Source: Chloroflexota bacterium (GTDB lineage Bacteria > Chloroflexota > Dehalococcoidia > Bin125). Taken from it: 64,000 bases of DNA. Shown piece after piece: positions 17,049 through 25,834 of this stretch. How positions within the stretch are numbered: the stretch's first letter is position 1; each line of letters opens with the position of its first letter. A program made the translations under genes and the position numbers. The DNA lies in assembly GCA_009838735.1 (NCBI GenBank), contig VXQZ01000050.1, positions 57,924 to 121,923 on the forward strand, in the 5' to 3' direction. The notes beneath the pieces are model-generated. The model searched no databases and was not told the origin of the DNA. It saw only the letters and a program-made list of their open reading frames with translations.

Positions 17049-19603
17049 TGACCAGCCAACGCCGGCCCACGCAGACGCTCCAGTCGATGCTGGCGTTGGA
17101 GGAGAAACTCGGCTACGAGGATCGCGCCGTCGCCGGCGGACTCGACGGGTTCCTGCGCAACGTCCTCAAGGACGGCGAACAGGCGCACTTCTTCAAACAG
17201 ATCGTCGCAGCCCTCCCGCAGGACGGCTACGCCTCGCTCACCCCCAATAAGCGCAAGCGCTGGGCCGCGGACGTGAGCGCCGCCCTGCGCCCGGGCGCCG
17301 CCCCGGGCAGCTTCAACCGCTCGGACAAGTCCAGAACGTCCAGGACAAACAGGCAGCCCGCGAATAACGATCGAGACCAATCCCGACATAATCTGGACAA
17401 ATCTGGACAAATCCGGACAACGAAACGCACGAAGTCCAGCCGTAGACGGCCTCCAGCCACATTCGACGACGAAAATCCCCTCGCCCGCGACGTCTCCGTC
17501 CTCGGCCGCATCCCGCCAATCTCGCGCAAGGCGATGATCTCGATCGGACTGCAGACCGTCTACGACCTGCTCTGGCATTTGCCTCGCCGCTACGAGGACT
17601 GGCGCAACGTGCGCACCATCTCAGAAGCTCTTGAGGGGATCGAACTCACGATCGTGGCCGAGATCGCCAGCATTGGCGTCAAGTACCTGCGCGGCGGACG
17701 CACCGCGACCGAGGCCGTCGTGCGCGACGGCTCGGGCAGCCTTCGCATCTGGTGGTGGCAGCAGCCATACCTGGCGCGCACGCTCAAGGCAGGTATGCGG
17801 GTCGGACTCTCCGGCAAGGTGGAAATCCAGGGACGCCAACTGCGCATGGTCTCGCCCGAATGGGAGCGGCTCGACGATCCCGACGACGACACCGTCCACG
17901 TCGGGCGCCTCTCGCCTGTCTATCCACGCACAAAAGGCTTGCCCAACCGAACGATCCGACGCCTGGCTCACACCGCCGTCCGCGACTATCTGCCGCTGCT
18001 GGCCGAATCGTTGCCGCCGCAGATCCTCGCCGAACAGGGCTATCAGTCCGAGGCTGACGCCCTGGCCACCATTCACTTTCCCGACCGCCTTGAGGACGTC
18101 GAACTCGCCAAAGAGCGCATCGCGTTCCAGGAGCTGCTGTCAATCCAGCTCGCCGTGCTCTCACGCAAACGCGAGGCCCGCCTCAGGGCCGACGCGCCGC
18201 CAATCCCGATGCCGGGCGACTTCCTCGACAAGTTCATCGGCGCCCTGCCGTTTGAACTAACGGCCGCGCAGCAGCGCGTGTTGACCGAGATCCGCAACGA
18301 CATGTTCCGCCGCGAGCCGATGGCGCGGCTGCTGCAGGGCGACGTCGGTTCCGGCAAGACCGTCGTCGCCGCGGCGGCGATGCTCGCAGCCGTGCGCGCC
18401 GGTCACCAGACAGTGCTGATGGCCCCGACTGAAGTGCTCGCCTCGCAGCACTTCGGGACCTTCCAACGCCTCTTCGCGGGCGATGAATACACAGGGGGGG
18501 AACAACTCTGGTACGACTTCAGCCTGGCTCCCGCCCTCGGACGTCCTGTGCGGATGGCGCTGCTGACCGGCAGCGTTCGCGCGGCGCGCAAGCGCCAGAT
18601 TCACCAGGAAATGGCCTCAGGCATGCTCGACCTCGTGGTCGGCACCCACGCCCTCATCCAGGAGAGCGCCAACTTCAGCGACCTCGGCCTGGCCGTCGTT
18701 GACGAGCAGCACCGCTTCGGCGTGCTCCAGCGGGACGCCCTGCGCAGCAAGGGTCGCAGCCCGCACCTGCTGGTCATGACCGCCACGCCGATTCCGCGCA
18801 CGCTCGCGCTGACGGTCTACGGCGAGTTAGACAACTCGGTGATCGACCAACTGCCGCCGGGCAGACAACGGGTACGGACCCAGGTCGTCGAGCCGTCGCG
18901 GCGTGAGGAGATTGTTTACCAGCGCATCAGGGAAGAAGCCGCTCAGGGCCGGCAAGCGTTCGTCATCTGTCCCTTGATTGATGAGTCCGAAAAGCTCGAG
19001 GTTGAGGCCGCGACCGACCAGTACGAGTTCCTGCGCAGCGGGCCGCTGCGCGAACTGGCCTCCCGAGTTCGCCTGTTGCACGGACGCATGTCCGCCGAGG
19101 AGAAACGATCGGTCATGGCCGACCTCGCCAGGGGCGACGCCGATGTGCTGGTTTCCACGATCGTCGTCGAGGTCGGCGTTGACTTGCCCCGGGCGACCGT
19201 GATGGCGATCGAGGGCGCCGAGCGGTTCGGTTTGGCGCAGCTGCATCAGCTCCGCGGTCGCGTCGGCCGCAGCGATCTGCCTTCGGTCTGTTACCTGATC
19301 TCGGAGACGGACATCGAGCAGAGTCAGCGCCGGTTGGACCTCATGGTCCAGACCTCGAACGGGTTCGAGTTGGCCGAAGCCGATCTCGAAATGCGCGGCC
19401 CGGGCGAGTACTTCGGCACCCGCCAGTCGGGCCTGCCCGAGCTACGTGTAGCAAAACTGACCGACCACCGGACCCTGAACCTCGCCCGCAACTGGGCCAA
19501 TCGCATCCTCGACGACGACCCCCACCTCCGAGCTCCCGAACACCGCCTCCTCCGTGCCCGCGCCGAGAGCCTGAATGTGTCAGGGGCGACGGCCGTGCAT
19601 TAG
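17048..19603 (+). CDS. recG: ATP-dependent DNA helicase RecG with N-terminal extension
   Basis: RecG reverses stalled replication forks and migrates Holliday junctions. At 851 residues it is about 150 longer than the usual enzyme. Residues 1 to about 83 form a helical domain (LALEEKLGYEDRAVAGGLDGFL) that I associate with RecG of Chloroflexi and some other deep lineages. Residues about 88-140 are a basic, disordered linker encoded by a 10-base-period array. The wedge (OB) domain follows, then Walker A GDVGSGKT (about 434), DEQHRFG (about 554), TATPIPRTLAL, and QLHQLRGRVGRSD near the end, so all helicase motifs are present. ATG overlaps the fakB stop by one base. Confidence 0.95.
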   Translation: MTSQRRPTQTLQSMLALEEKLGYEDRAVAGGLDGFLRNVLKDGEQAHFFKQIVAALPQDGYASLTPNKRKRWAADVSAALRPGAAPGSFNRSDKSRTSRTNRQPANNDRDQSRHNLDKSGQIRTTKRTKSSRRRPPATFDDENPLARDVSVLGRIPPISRKAMISIGLQTVYDLLWHLPRRYEDWRNVRTISEALEGIELTIVAEIASIGVKYLRGGRTATEAVVRDGSGSLRIWWWQQPYLARTLKAGMRVGLSGKVEIQGRQLRMVSPEWERLDDPDDDTVHVGRLSPVYPRTKGLPNRTIRRLAHTAVRDYLPLLAESLPPQILAEQGYQSEADALATIHFPDRLEDVELAKERIAFQELLSIQLAVLSRKREARLRADAPPIPMPGDFLDKFIGALPFELTAAQQRVLTEIRNDMFRREPMARLLQGDVGSGKTVVAAAAMLAAVRAGHQTVLMAPTEVLASQHFGTFQRLFAGDEYTGGEQLWYDFSLAPALGRPVRMALLTGSVRAARKRQIHQEMASGMLDLVVGTHALIQESANFSDLGLAVVDEQHRFGVLQRDALRSKGRSPHLLVMTATPIPRTLALTVYGELDNSVIDQLPPGRQRVRTQVVEPSRREEIVYQRIREEAAQGRQAFVICPLIDESEKLEVEAATDQYEFLRSGPLRELASRVRLLHGRMSAEEKRSVMADLARGDADVLVSTIVVEVGVDLPRATVMAIEGAERFGLAQLHQLRGRVGRSDLPSVCYLISETDIEQSQRRLDLMVQTSNGFELAEADLEMRGPGEYFGTRQSGLPELRVAKLTDHRTLNLARNWANRILDDDPHLRAPEHRLLRARAESLNVSGATAVH
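17321..17420 (+). repeat. 10-base-period GGACAA array inside recG
   Basis: GAC/GAAC cores fall at 17324, 17334 and 17344, then at 17375, 17385, 17396, 17406 and 17416. The last three units are ATCTGGACAA, ATCTGGACAA and ATCCGGACAA. Because 10 is not a multiple of three, each unit is read in a different frame, giving a Ser/Arg/Asp/Lys-rich linker between the N-terminal and wedge domains. Confidence 0.75.
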
Positions 19604-19918
19604 CGCGATTCGATGCAGGACGCAGTCACCGCAGTTTCCTCCGTCATACCCGCGCTTGTCGCGGGTATCTCGCATTGGTCGGTAGGGCGATGACATCCGA
19701 ACAGCCCCACGGAATGGTAGGAGTTCCTTTAATGGCGAGGCTATGCAGAATCAAGCGAGATTCCCGCGACAAGCGCGCGAATGACGGGATCCGCTTTTGG
19801 GCTGCGTGTGAATCAGCCCACGGTAGTCGAGTGTGTCGCACTCGACCCGCGATACCCTGATCCTTTGGCCCGCGCCCGACTACAGTGTGAGTCTGGCGAA
19901 TGAAAGTGTGATTTCGAC
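19604..19918. other. 315-base gap between recG and argS
   Basis: No convincing gene is present. The gap holds an inverted-repeat element (19641-19787, listed separately) and, near its end, a TACAGT hexamer at 19881-19886 that could be an argS -10 box 32 bases before the ATG. Confidence 0.6.
19641..19787. repeat. MITE-like element with 33-base terminal inverted repeats
   Basis: The left arm (19641-19673, beginning CCGTCATACCCGCG) and the right arm (19755-19787, ending GCGAATGACGG) are inverted copies with about four mismatches over 33 bases. Each arm is itself a hairpin: TACCCGCG-CTTGT-CGCGGGTA on the left and a nearly perfect one on the right. The 81-base interior has no reading frame. Non-autonomous transposable element, or a double-hairpin terminator/attenuator, are both possible. 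Confidence 0.6.
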
Positions 19919-21601
19919 ATGGCGCGCGCGACGCGGGATCTGGTCGGTGAACTGGTCCGCAATGCCCTGGAACTGGCGCAGGCCGACGGCGCGTTGCCGC
20001 CGATTCCACCGATCGAGCTGCGAATAGAACGGCCCAAAGAGCGCGAACACGGCGATTATTCCTGCAACGTCGCCTTGAGGCTGGCCAGCGCCGTGCGGAT
20101 GCCGCCGATGGACGTCGCCGCGGCGATCGCCCAGCGCATCATGCGCACCGAGCCGATCGCCGACGTCGATGTGGCCCGGCCGGGATTCATCAATGTCACG
20201 CTCGATGCCGAGTGGCAACGCAATCTGTTGCTCACCGTGATTGACGCCGGAGACCAATGGGGACGGGTCGAACAGGGCTCTGGACATCGCGTCCAGGTCG
20301 AGTTCGTCTCCGCCAATCCGACCGGACCTCTGCAGGTCGGCAACGGACGCGGCGCGGTCCTCGGCGACGCCCTGGCCTCCGTCCTGGATGCGGCTGGATT
20401 CGAGGTCCAGCGCGAGTACTACGTCAACGACGCCGGCGCGCAGATTCGCCTCTTCGGCCGCACGCTGTTCGCCCGCTATCAGCAACAGTTTGGACGCGAG
20501 GTCCCGCTGCCGGAGGGCGGCTACCAGGGTGCGTACATGGTCGACGTGGCCAAGCAGCTCAAGGACGAGGAAGGCGACCGCTGGCTGCAGAGCAGCGATG
20601 ACCCGCCGCCGGATCTCTCCGAGCGCGGGCTGCAACTGATGATCGAGCAGATTCGCGACGACCTGGCACTGCTGCGGGTCGAGTTCGACCATTGGCAGCG
20701 TGAATCCGCGCTCTACGACGGCGCGAACGAGATGTCCACCTACGACGTCGCCATGGGACGCCTGCGCAGCGGCTCCTACGTGATTGAAAAGGAAGGCGCC
20801 GTCTGGTTTCGCTCGGAAGATCTGGGCGAGGACAAGGACAACGTCCTGATTCGCTCCTCCGGCGAGCCAACCTACTTCGCGTCGGATGTCGCCTACCACT
20901 ACGACAAGTTCCTCACCCGTGAGTTCGACACCGTGATCGACGTCTGGGGCGCCGACCACCAGGGTCACGTCGCCCGGACCAAGGCGGCCGTGTCCGCGGT
21001 CGGCGGCGACGGCGAAGCGCTGGAAGTGCTGCTCTACCAACTGGTTCACCTGCGCCGCGGGGAAGAGCGGGTCCGAATGTCCAAGCGGACCGGCGAGATC
21101 GTGACGTTGCGAGAGCTCGTGCAAGAGGTCGGCGCGGACGCCGCCCGGTTTTTCATGCTCCAGCGCTCAGCCGACGCGCAAATGGACTTTGACCTGGCCG
21201 CGGCGGCATCCGCCGATCCTCGCCAGAATCCTGCCTCCTACGTCAAATACGCTCACGCGCGCTGCGCCAGCGTCTTGCGCAACGCGCAGGAAGCTGGCCT
21301 GGACCCGTCGTCGGACCACCTGGAATTGCTGACTGAAGAGCAGGAATCCATCCTGATCGGTGAGATCCTGCGGTTGCCGGAGCTGGTCGCCGACATGGCC
21401 GCGCGACGAGAGCCGCACCATCTGACCTACTACGCGCAGAGCCTGGCCCAGGCGTTCACCCAGTTCTACGACGCCCTCCGGATCGTGGTGCCGGACGAGC
21501 CTGAGCGGTCCGGAGCGCGGCTGACGCTCACGCAGGCGGCTCAGGCGGCGCTGGCGGCCGCGCTAACGCTGATCGGCGTCGACGCGCCCGACGAAATGTA
21601 A
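19919..21601 (+). CDS. argS: Arginine--tRNA ligase with an altered HIGH motif
   Basis: ArgS charges tRNA-Arg. The 560-residue class I synthetase has the N-terminal additional domain (about 1-110), then ANPTGPLQVGNGRGA around residue 133, where the usual HVGH is QVGN (Gln139, Asn142). Insert and catalytic regions follow with REYYVNDAGAQI and WGADHQGH, and the second signature RVRMSKRTGEIVTL near 385. The C-terminal DALR anticodon-binding domain starts at NPASYVKYAHARC. Everything else is typical, so the gene is expected to be the functional enzyme. Asn at the second His is tolerated in several class I enzymes; Gln at the first is unusual. trpS follows 39 bases downstream. Confidence 0.93.
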   Translation: MARATRDLVGELVRNALELAQADGALPPIPPIELRIERPKEREHGDYSCNVALRLASAVRMPPMDVAAAIAQRIMRTEPIADVDVARPGFINVTLDAEWQRNLLLTVIDAGDQWGRVEQGSGHRVQVEFVSANPTGPLQVGNGRGAVLGDALASVLDAAGFEVQREYYVNDAGAQIRLFGRTLFARYQQQFGREVPLPEGGYQGAYMVDVAKQLKDEEGDRWLQSSDDPPPDLSERGLQLMIEQIRDDLALLRVEFDHWQRESALYDGANEMSTYDVAMGRLRSGSYVIEKEGAVWFRSEDLGEDKDNVLIRSSGEPTYFASDVAYHYDKFLTREFDTVIDVWGADHQGHVARTKAAVSAVGGDGEALEVLLYQLVHLRRGEERVRMSKRTGEIVTLRELVQEVGADAARFFMLQRSADAQMDFDLAAAASADPRQNPASYVKYAHARCASVLRNAQEAGLDPSSDHLELLTEEQESILIGEILRLPELVADMAARREPHHLTYYAQSLAQAFTQFYDALRIVVPDEPERSGARLTLTQAAQAALAAALTLIGVDAPDEM

Positions 21602-21640
21602 TGTTCCAGTAGAGACGACCAACCAGAGACGGAGACGGAT

Positions 21641-22642
21641 ATGCAGGATCGCGTGTTCGCGGGCATCCGCGCGACCGGCCGACAGCACATCGGCAACTAC
21701 CTCGGCGCGATCCAGAACTTCGTCGCGTTGCAGGACAGATATGAGTGCATCTACTCGATCGTCGATCTGCACTCGTTGACCACGCTGACCGAGACCGATC
21801 AGCTCCGAGATAACGTGCGCGAGACCGCGATCGACCTGCTGGCTGCCGGCATTCGCCCCGAGGAAACGATCCTCTACGCCCAGAGCCACGTGCCGGAGAT
21901 CTCCGAGCTGCACTTGTTGCTCTCCATGGTCACCCCGATCGGCCGGCTGATGAACGTGCCCACGTTCAAGGAGAAGGCCAAGTCGCAGCCCGAGAATGTC
22001 AACTACGGCCTGGTCGGATATCCCGTCTTGCAGACCGCCGACATCGTGCTCTACCGGGCCAACAAGGTCCCCGTCGGCGAGGACCAGTTGCCGCACCTCG
22101 AACTGGCCCGCGAGATCGTCCGCAGATTCAACAACATCTTCGGCGACACCTTCCCCGAGCCGGAAGCCGAGCTGACCAGCGCGCCGATGGTGCTGGGGTT
22201 CGACAACCGCAAGATGTCCAAGTCCTACGGCAACGCCGTCGATATGGCCGCCACGCCCGAAGAGACCTTCCAGGCGATCCGCACCGCCATCACCGACCCG
22301 CAGCGAGTCCGCCGCAACGACCCGGGCCGGCCCGAGGTCTGCAACGTCTACTCACTGCACGGATTCTTCGGACCGGACAAGCAGCCTCAGATCGCCTCAG
22401 ACTGCCGCAGCGCCGAGATCGGCTGCGTCGACTGCAAGAAGATGCTGACTGACTCGGTCAACGACTACTTCGCTCCGATCCGCGCCCGCCGCGAGGAGCT
22501 GTCGGCCGATCCGGACGCGGTCGATGAAATCCTGCTCGACGGCGCCCGCCGCGCCCGCGTCATCGCCGCAGAGGTGCTGGCTGACGTCAAAGAAGCAATC
22601 GGGCTGCCCGCGTCGCTGCCGGAAGTGGGGAACCTCCGGTAG
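21641..22642 (+). CDS. trpS: Tryptophan--tRNA ligase
   Basis: TrpS charges tRNA-Trp. The 333-residue product has the class I motifs RATGRQHIGNYLGAI (HIGN form, about residues 10-24) and KMSKSYGNAV (about 192). YSIVDLHSLTT and LLLSMVTPIGRL.NVPTFKEK also match the family. Its length and motif spacing are normal for the bacterial enzyme. A second small Cys pair (DCRSAEIGCVDCKK) near residue 255 resembles the zinc-like Cys cluster found in some TrpRS. It follows argS closely and stops directly against the convergent deazaflavin oxidoreductase gene without any gap. Confidence 0.95.
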   Translation: MQDRVFAGIRATGRQHIGNYLGAIQNFVALQDRYECIYSIVDLHSLTTLTETDQLRDNVRETAIDLLAAGIRPEETILYAQSHVPEISELHLLLSMVTPIGRLMNVPTFKEKAKSQPENVNYGLVGYPVLQTADIVLYRANKVPVGEDQLPHLELAREIVRRFNNIFGDTFPEPEAELTSAPMVLGFDNRKMSKSYGNAVDMAATPEETFQAIRTAITDPQRVRRNDPGRPEVCNVYSLHGFFGPDKQPQIASDCRSAEIGCVDCKKMLTDSVNDYFAPIRARREELSADPDAVDEILLDGARRARVIAAEVLADVKEAIGLPASLPEVGNLR

Positions 22643-23116
22643 TTACTTCCGCTCGAGCACCACGATCGGAATCTGCCGACCGGCGCCGCCGGCCCGGATT
22701 GCGTAATCGAGGTACGGGGCGAAATCCTTCGCCATCAACGAAAACAGCTTGTCACGCTCGGCGCCCTCGGCGGTACGCGCGGTGGCCTCGAACTGCTCGG
22801 TGCCGACCATCAGTTGTACTTCGGGGTTGGCGTCGATGTTCAGGTACCAGGCCGGATGACTTCGATGGCCGCCCTTGCTGGCCACGATCACATAGGCGTC
22901 GTCCGACTCGCCGTAGATCAGCGGGAGCGTGCGCCACTCGCCTGAGCGCCGGCCCCTGGCCGCCAACAGCAGACAGGGAATCGGGCCGGAACCGTCGGGC
23001 CGGTCCCACATGTGGCCCTCTTCGCCGCCGGAGCCGAGATATTGCTCGGTGTGCTCGCGGATCCAGTCGGGGAGGTTGGGGTCGACGCTGAAGATGTCGG
23101 ACATGTTCACACTCAT
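22643..23116 (-). CDS. Deazaflavin (F420)-dependent nitroreductase-family protein
   Basis: The 157-residue split-barrel protein resembles the DDN/Rv3547 family. Key features are CLLLAARGRRSGEWRTLPLIYG, the family's 'T.GR.SG..r..PL.y' cofactor-phosphate motif, and HPAWYLNIDANPEVQLMVG, its 'P.Wy.Nl.a.P.v.v' motif. Such enzymes use F420H2 to reduce quinones, nitro compounds or enones; some members bind FMN or haem-like cofactors instead. Its presence suggests that the host makes coenzyme F420, in line with the two LLM proteins at 45-47 kb. The gene follows an acyl-CoA carboxyltransferase by 32 bases on the same strand. A second Met four codons in could also be the start. Confidence 0.85.
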   Translation of the reverse strand: MSVNMSDIFSVDPNLPDWIREHTEQYLGSGGEEGHMWDRPDGSGPIPCLLLAARGRRSGEWRTLPLIYGESDDAYVIVASKGGHRSHPAWYLNIDANPEVQLMVGTEQFEATARTAEGAERDKLFSLMAKDFAPYLDYAIRAGGAGRQIPIVVLERK

Positions 23117-23148
23117 TTCTTGGTCTGGTGAAGCGCTCTCGACCGAGT

Positions 23149-24717
23149 CTAGGGGCGGACCCCTGCTTTGCCCTTGACGCCAAGGGTGGTCGAGATGGTG
23201 TCGTAGGCATGCTCGAGGAAGCGGTAGATGTAGGAGCGGGTCTGGCGCGGATCGATGATGTCCTCAATCCCGAACGCCTCCGCCGTGCGGAACGGGTTGC
23301 GGAATTGGAGCAGGTGCTCCTCGATCTCGCGACGCCGCTTGTCGGGATCGGGCGCACTCTCAATCTCCCGGCGATATGCCGCCGCGACGCCTCCCTCGAT
23401 CGGGATCGAACCCCAGTCGCCCGAAGGCCAACCAACGCGGTAGTTCATCGTGCCGACGTTGGCCGTCGCCTGACCGGCCATGCCGTAGTTCTTGCGCGTA
23501 ATCACGGTGAACACGGGAACTGAGGCGAGGTACGTCGCCCAGTAGGCGCGCATGCCGTGACGCAGCGTGCCCGTAGCTTCGGCCTGCGGACCCAGCATGA
23601 AGCCGGGCACGTCGGCGATGAACACAATCGGAATGTGAAAGTGATCGCAGAGCTCGACGAAATGTCCCTGCTTGTCAGCCGAGTCGGCGGTCATCGCGCC
23701 GGCCAGCATGCTGGGATTGTTGGCCACGATGCCGACGACATAGCCGCCGATCCGGGCAAAGAGCGTATGCACCGTCGTGCCGAACTCCGGCTTGATCTCG
23801 AAGAACTCGCCGTCGTCGACCAGGAGCTTGATCAGCTTGAGCATGTTGTACGGCCTGGTCCGCTTGCGCGGGACGATGCTGAGCAGCGCCTCCTCCTCAC
23901 GGTCGGGCGGATCGTCGGTCGCTTTGAACGGCGGTTGCTGATAGACGTTCTGCGGCATGTAACTGAGAAACGTCTTCATCTGATCGATCGCGTCGTACTC
24001 GTCCGTGGCCCGGTTGTCGATGGCCCCAGATTGGGCCACGTGAATGTCCGGCCCGCCCAGCTGGTCTTTGGTGATGTCGAGTCCCAGCGCCCGTTTGACC
24101 AGTGGCGGACCACCGGCGAACAATGCTCCCTGGGGCGTCATCACCGTGAAGTGTCCGAGCATCACCCGCGCCGCGACACCCCCGGCGGTCGAACCGGAGG
24201 CGCCGAAGACGAGCGGCACTTCCTGGCCTGCGCGGATGTCGGGACCGAACACATCGAAGCTACTGGGCAGGTGCCCGTGCCCGTCGCCTTCGGCGGCGAC
24301 GTTGGCGCCGGCGCCTTCGTGGAAGACGATCAGCGGCACGCGGTACTCACGAGCCATGTCGGCCAGAAACAGGCTCTTGAAGCGCTCCTGGGTGCTGATG
24401 TCGGCGGCCCCGCCGCCGACTGTGAAATCCTCGCCGCCGACCACGACCGAGCGGCCGTCAACCTTGGCCAGTCCGCCAATGTAGGGCAGCGGTGTGAAGT
24501 CCCTGAACTCGCGGTCTTCGTATGTCCCGTAGCCGGCCAGACCGCCGATTTCGTGGAAGCTGCCCGGATCGACGAGCGCATCGATGCGGTCGCGGATGGT
24601 CAGCTTGCCCAGCTCGCGTTGGCGATTGACGCGTTCCTCGCCGCCCATCTTGAGCGCCAGCTCGCGCCGCAAATTGAGTTCATCGACTTCGGGTTGCCAG
24701 TTGGTCGGTTCGGACAT
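23149..24717 (-). CDS. Acyl-CoA carboxylase carboxyltransferase (beta) subunit, copy 1
   Basis: This 522-residue crotonase-fold protein is homologous to propionyl-CoA carboxylase beta and methylmalonyl-CoA decarboxylase alpha. It transfers CO2 from carboxybiotin to an acyl-CoA. The two oxyanion-forming halves are visible: GGAADISTQERFK...GASGSTAGG in the N-terminal domain and ADVPGFMLGPQAEATGTLRHG in the C-terminal one. AYRREIE and GIEDIIDPRQTRSYI at the end are usual. CAGGAG precedes the ATG. No biotin carboxylase or biotin carrier gene lies nearby, so partners must be encoded elsewhere. A paralogue is at 58.0 kb. The acyl-CoA substrate cannot be read by eye. Confidence 0.9.
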   Translation of the reverse strand: MSEPTNWQPEVDELNLRRELALKMGGEERVNRQRELGKLTIRDRIDALVDPGSFHEIGGLAGYGTYEDREFRDFTPLPYIGGLAKVDGRSVVVGGEDFTVGGGAADISTQERFKSLFLADMAREYRVPLIVFHEGAGANVAAEGDGHGHLPSSFDVFGPDIRAGQEVPLVFGASGSTAGGVAARVMLGHFTVMTPQGALFAGGPPLVKRALGLDITKDQLGGPDIHVAQSGAIDNRATDEYDAIDQMKTFLSYMPQNVYQQPPFKATDDPPDREEEALLSIVPRKRTRPYNMLKLIKLLVDDGEFFEIKPEFGTTVHTLFARIGGYVVGIVANNPSMLAGAMTADSADKQGHFVELCDHFHIPIVFIADVPGFMLGPQAEATGTLRHGMRAYWATYLASVPVFTVITRKNYGMAGQATANVGTMNYRVGWPSGDWGSIPIEGGVAAAYRREIESAPDPDKRRREIEEHLLQFRNPFRTAEAFGIEDIIDPRQTRSYIYRFLEHAYDTISTTLGVKGKAGVRP

Positions 24718-24783
24718 TGCGCACTCCTGGAGTCTGCGCGATCAACCTAGCGGATCAGTTGGTGTAGCAGGCCGCAGGTCGGT

Positions 24784-25755
24784 TCAGACCGACGCAGCGG
24801 CCCCCAGCCAACCGATCAGCAAGAGTGGCAAGAACGGGACGATGAGCCAGCGCTGAAGACGTAAGCGCACCTCGGAGACGCGCCTCATCAGCAACCAGAT
24901 ACAGAAGAGCCCGGCCAAAATGAAGTAGAGCAACGGACCGAGCAGCCAGGCCAGATCACCGCCGGAAAGATTGATCGAAGCGGCCGCGAGCGCCAGTGCG
25001 GCGGCGACCACTGCCCAGGACATAGAGATCGCCGTGTCGATCCCCAGCCAATGCAGGACGGAGCGGGCACCGTCGAAGTCGTCAAGCTCGAAGTCAGGCA
25101 GTTTGTAGATCATGAATGTGGCCGCGCCGGACAACGCCCCCACGGGAACGACCCAGATCAGATGAGCGTTGGAGAAGCCCTCATCCGCAGTCTGAATCGC
25201 CCCGACTGGCAAGAGCACGCCAATCAGCGCAAAGGCCAGGAATCCCAGAATCGATCCGCGCCAGGCGAAGTTGTAGATCGCGCTGGCCGCAAGCATGGCC
25301 AGGCCGATGACGCCGACGCGCCAGTCAGTGGCGAATCCGATCGCGGTGCCGAGAGCGAATGGCACCGCTGCGCCAATCAACGACCCACGAGACGAAATCT
25401 TGCCGGACGGAATCGGCCGCATGAGACGCGTGGTCGAATCGATCTCGGCATCGAGTGCATTGCCAATCAGTGCCGCGGCGTACGCGAACGCCACAATCAT
25501 CGCCCCGTACTGAAATGGCAGGCCCCATTCGAGCGAGCCTTCAGCCGCCGTGAGGACCATCAGTGCGGCCGAGACGAGCAACCAGGTCCCGGTGGCGGGC
25601 CGGGACATTTCCAGCCAGGCATATGCGCGGCTGCGAAAGACCCTGGTCTGCCAGGGAACTTCCGACTCGGGCAGCGGGTCACGATCGGGTTCGTTCACAA
25701 GAGGCAGCTTATGCGCCGCCCAAGGATCGCGCGGAAGCCCGTCGCCTGTGTACAT
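24784..25755 (-). CDS. UbiA-family prenyltransferase
   Basis: The 323-residue integral membrane protein has about eight hydrophobic segments and both Asp-rich motifs of the UbiA superfamily. NALDAEID at residues 99-106 followed by RPIPSGKIS binds the prenyl diphosphate-Mg complex, and KLPDFELD (Asp221 and Asp225) is the second motif. Members prenylate aromatic rings for ubiquinone, menaquinone, haem O or chlorophyll, or make archaeal-type lipids. No quinone-pathway neighbours point to one acceptor; the R.IPSG.IS sequence is common to the digeranylgeranylglyceryl phosphate and chlorophyll synthase-like groups. It has a cytoplasmic N-terminus of about 45 residues and is divergent from the SPFH gene. 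Confidence 0.88.
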   Translation of the reverse strand: MYTGDGLPRDPWAAHKLPLVNEPDRDPLPESEVPWQTRVFRSRAYAWLEMSRPATGTWLLVSAALMVLTAAEGSLEWGLPFQYGAMIVAFAYAAALIGNALDAEIDSTTRLMRPIPSGKISSRGSLIGAAVPFALGTAIGFATDWRVGVIGLAMLAASAIYNFAWRGSILGFLAFALIGVLLPVGAIQTADEGFSNAHLIWVVPVGALSGAATFMIYKLPDFELDDFDGARSVLHWLGIDTAISMSWAVVAAALALAAASINLSGGDLAWLLGPLLYFILAGLFCIWLLMRRVSEVRLRLQRWLIVPFLPLLLIGWLGAAASV

Positions 25756-25834
25756 TCAACTGAGAGCGAATCCATATACTCGCTGCGAGCGAACGACCGG
25801 CAGTCGGCAACGATAGGCAATAGAGGAGCATCCG

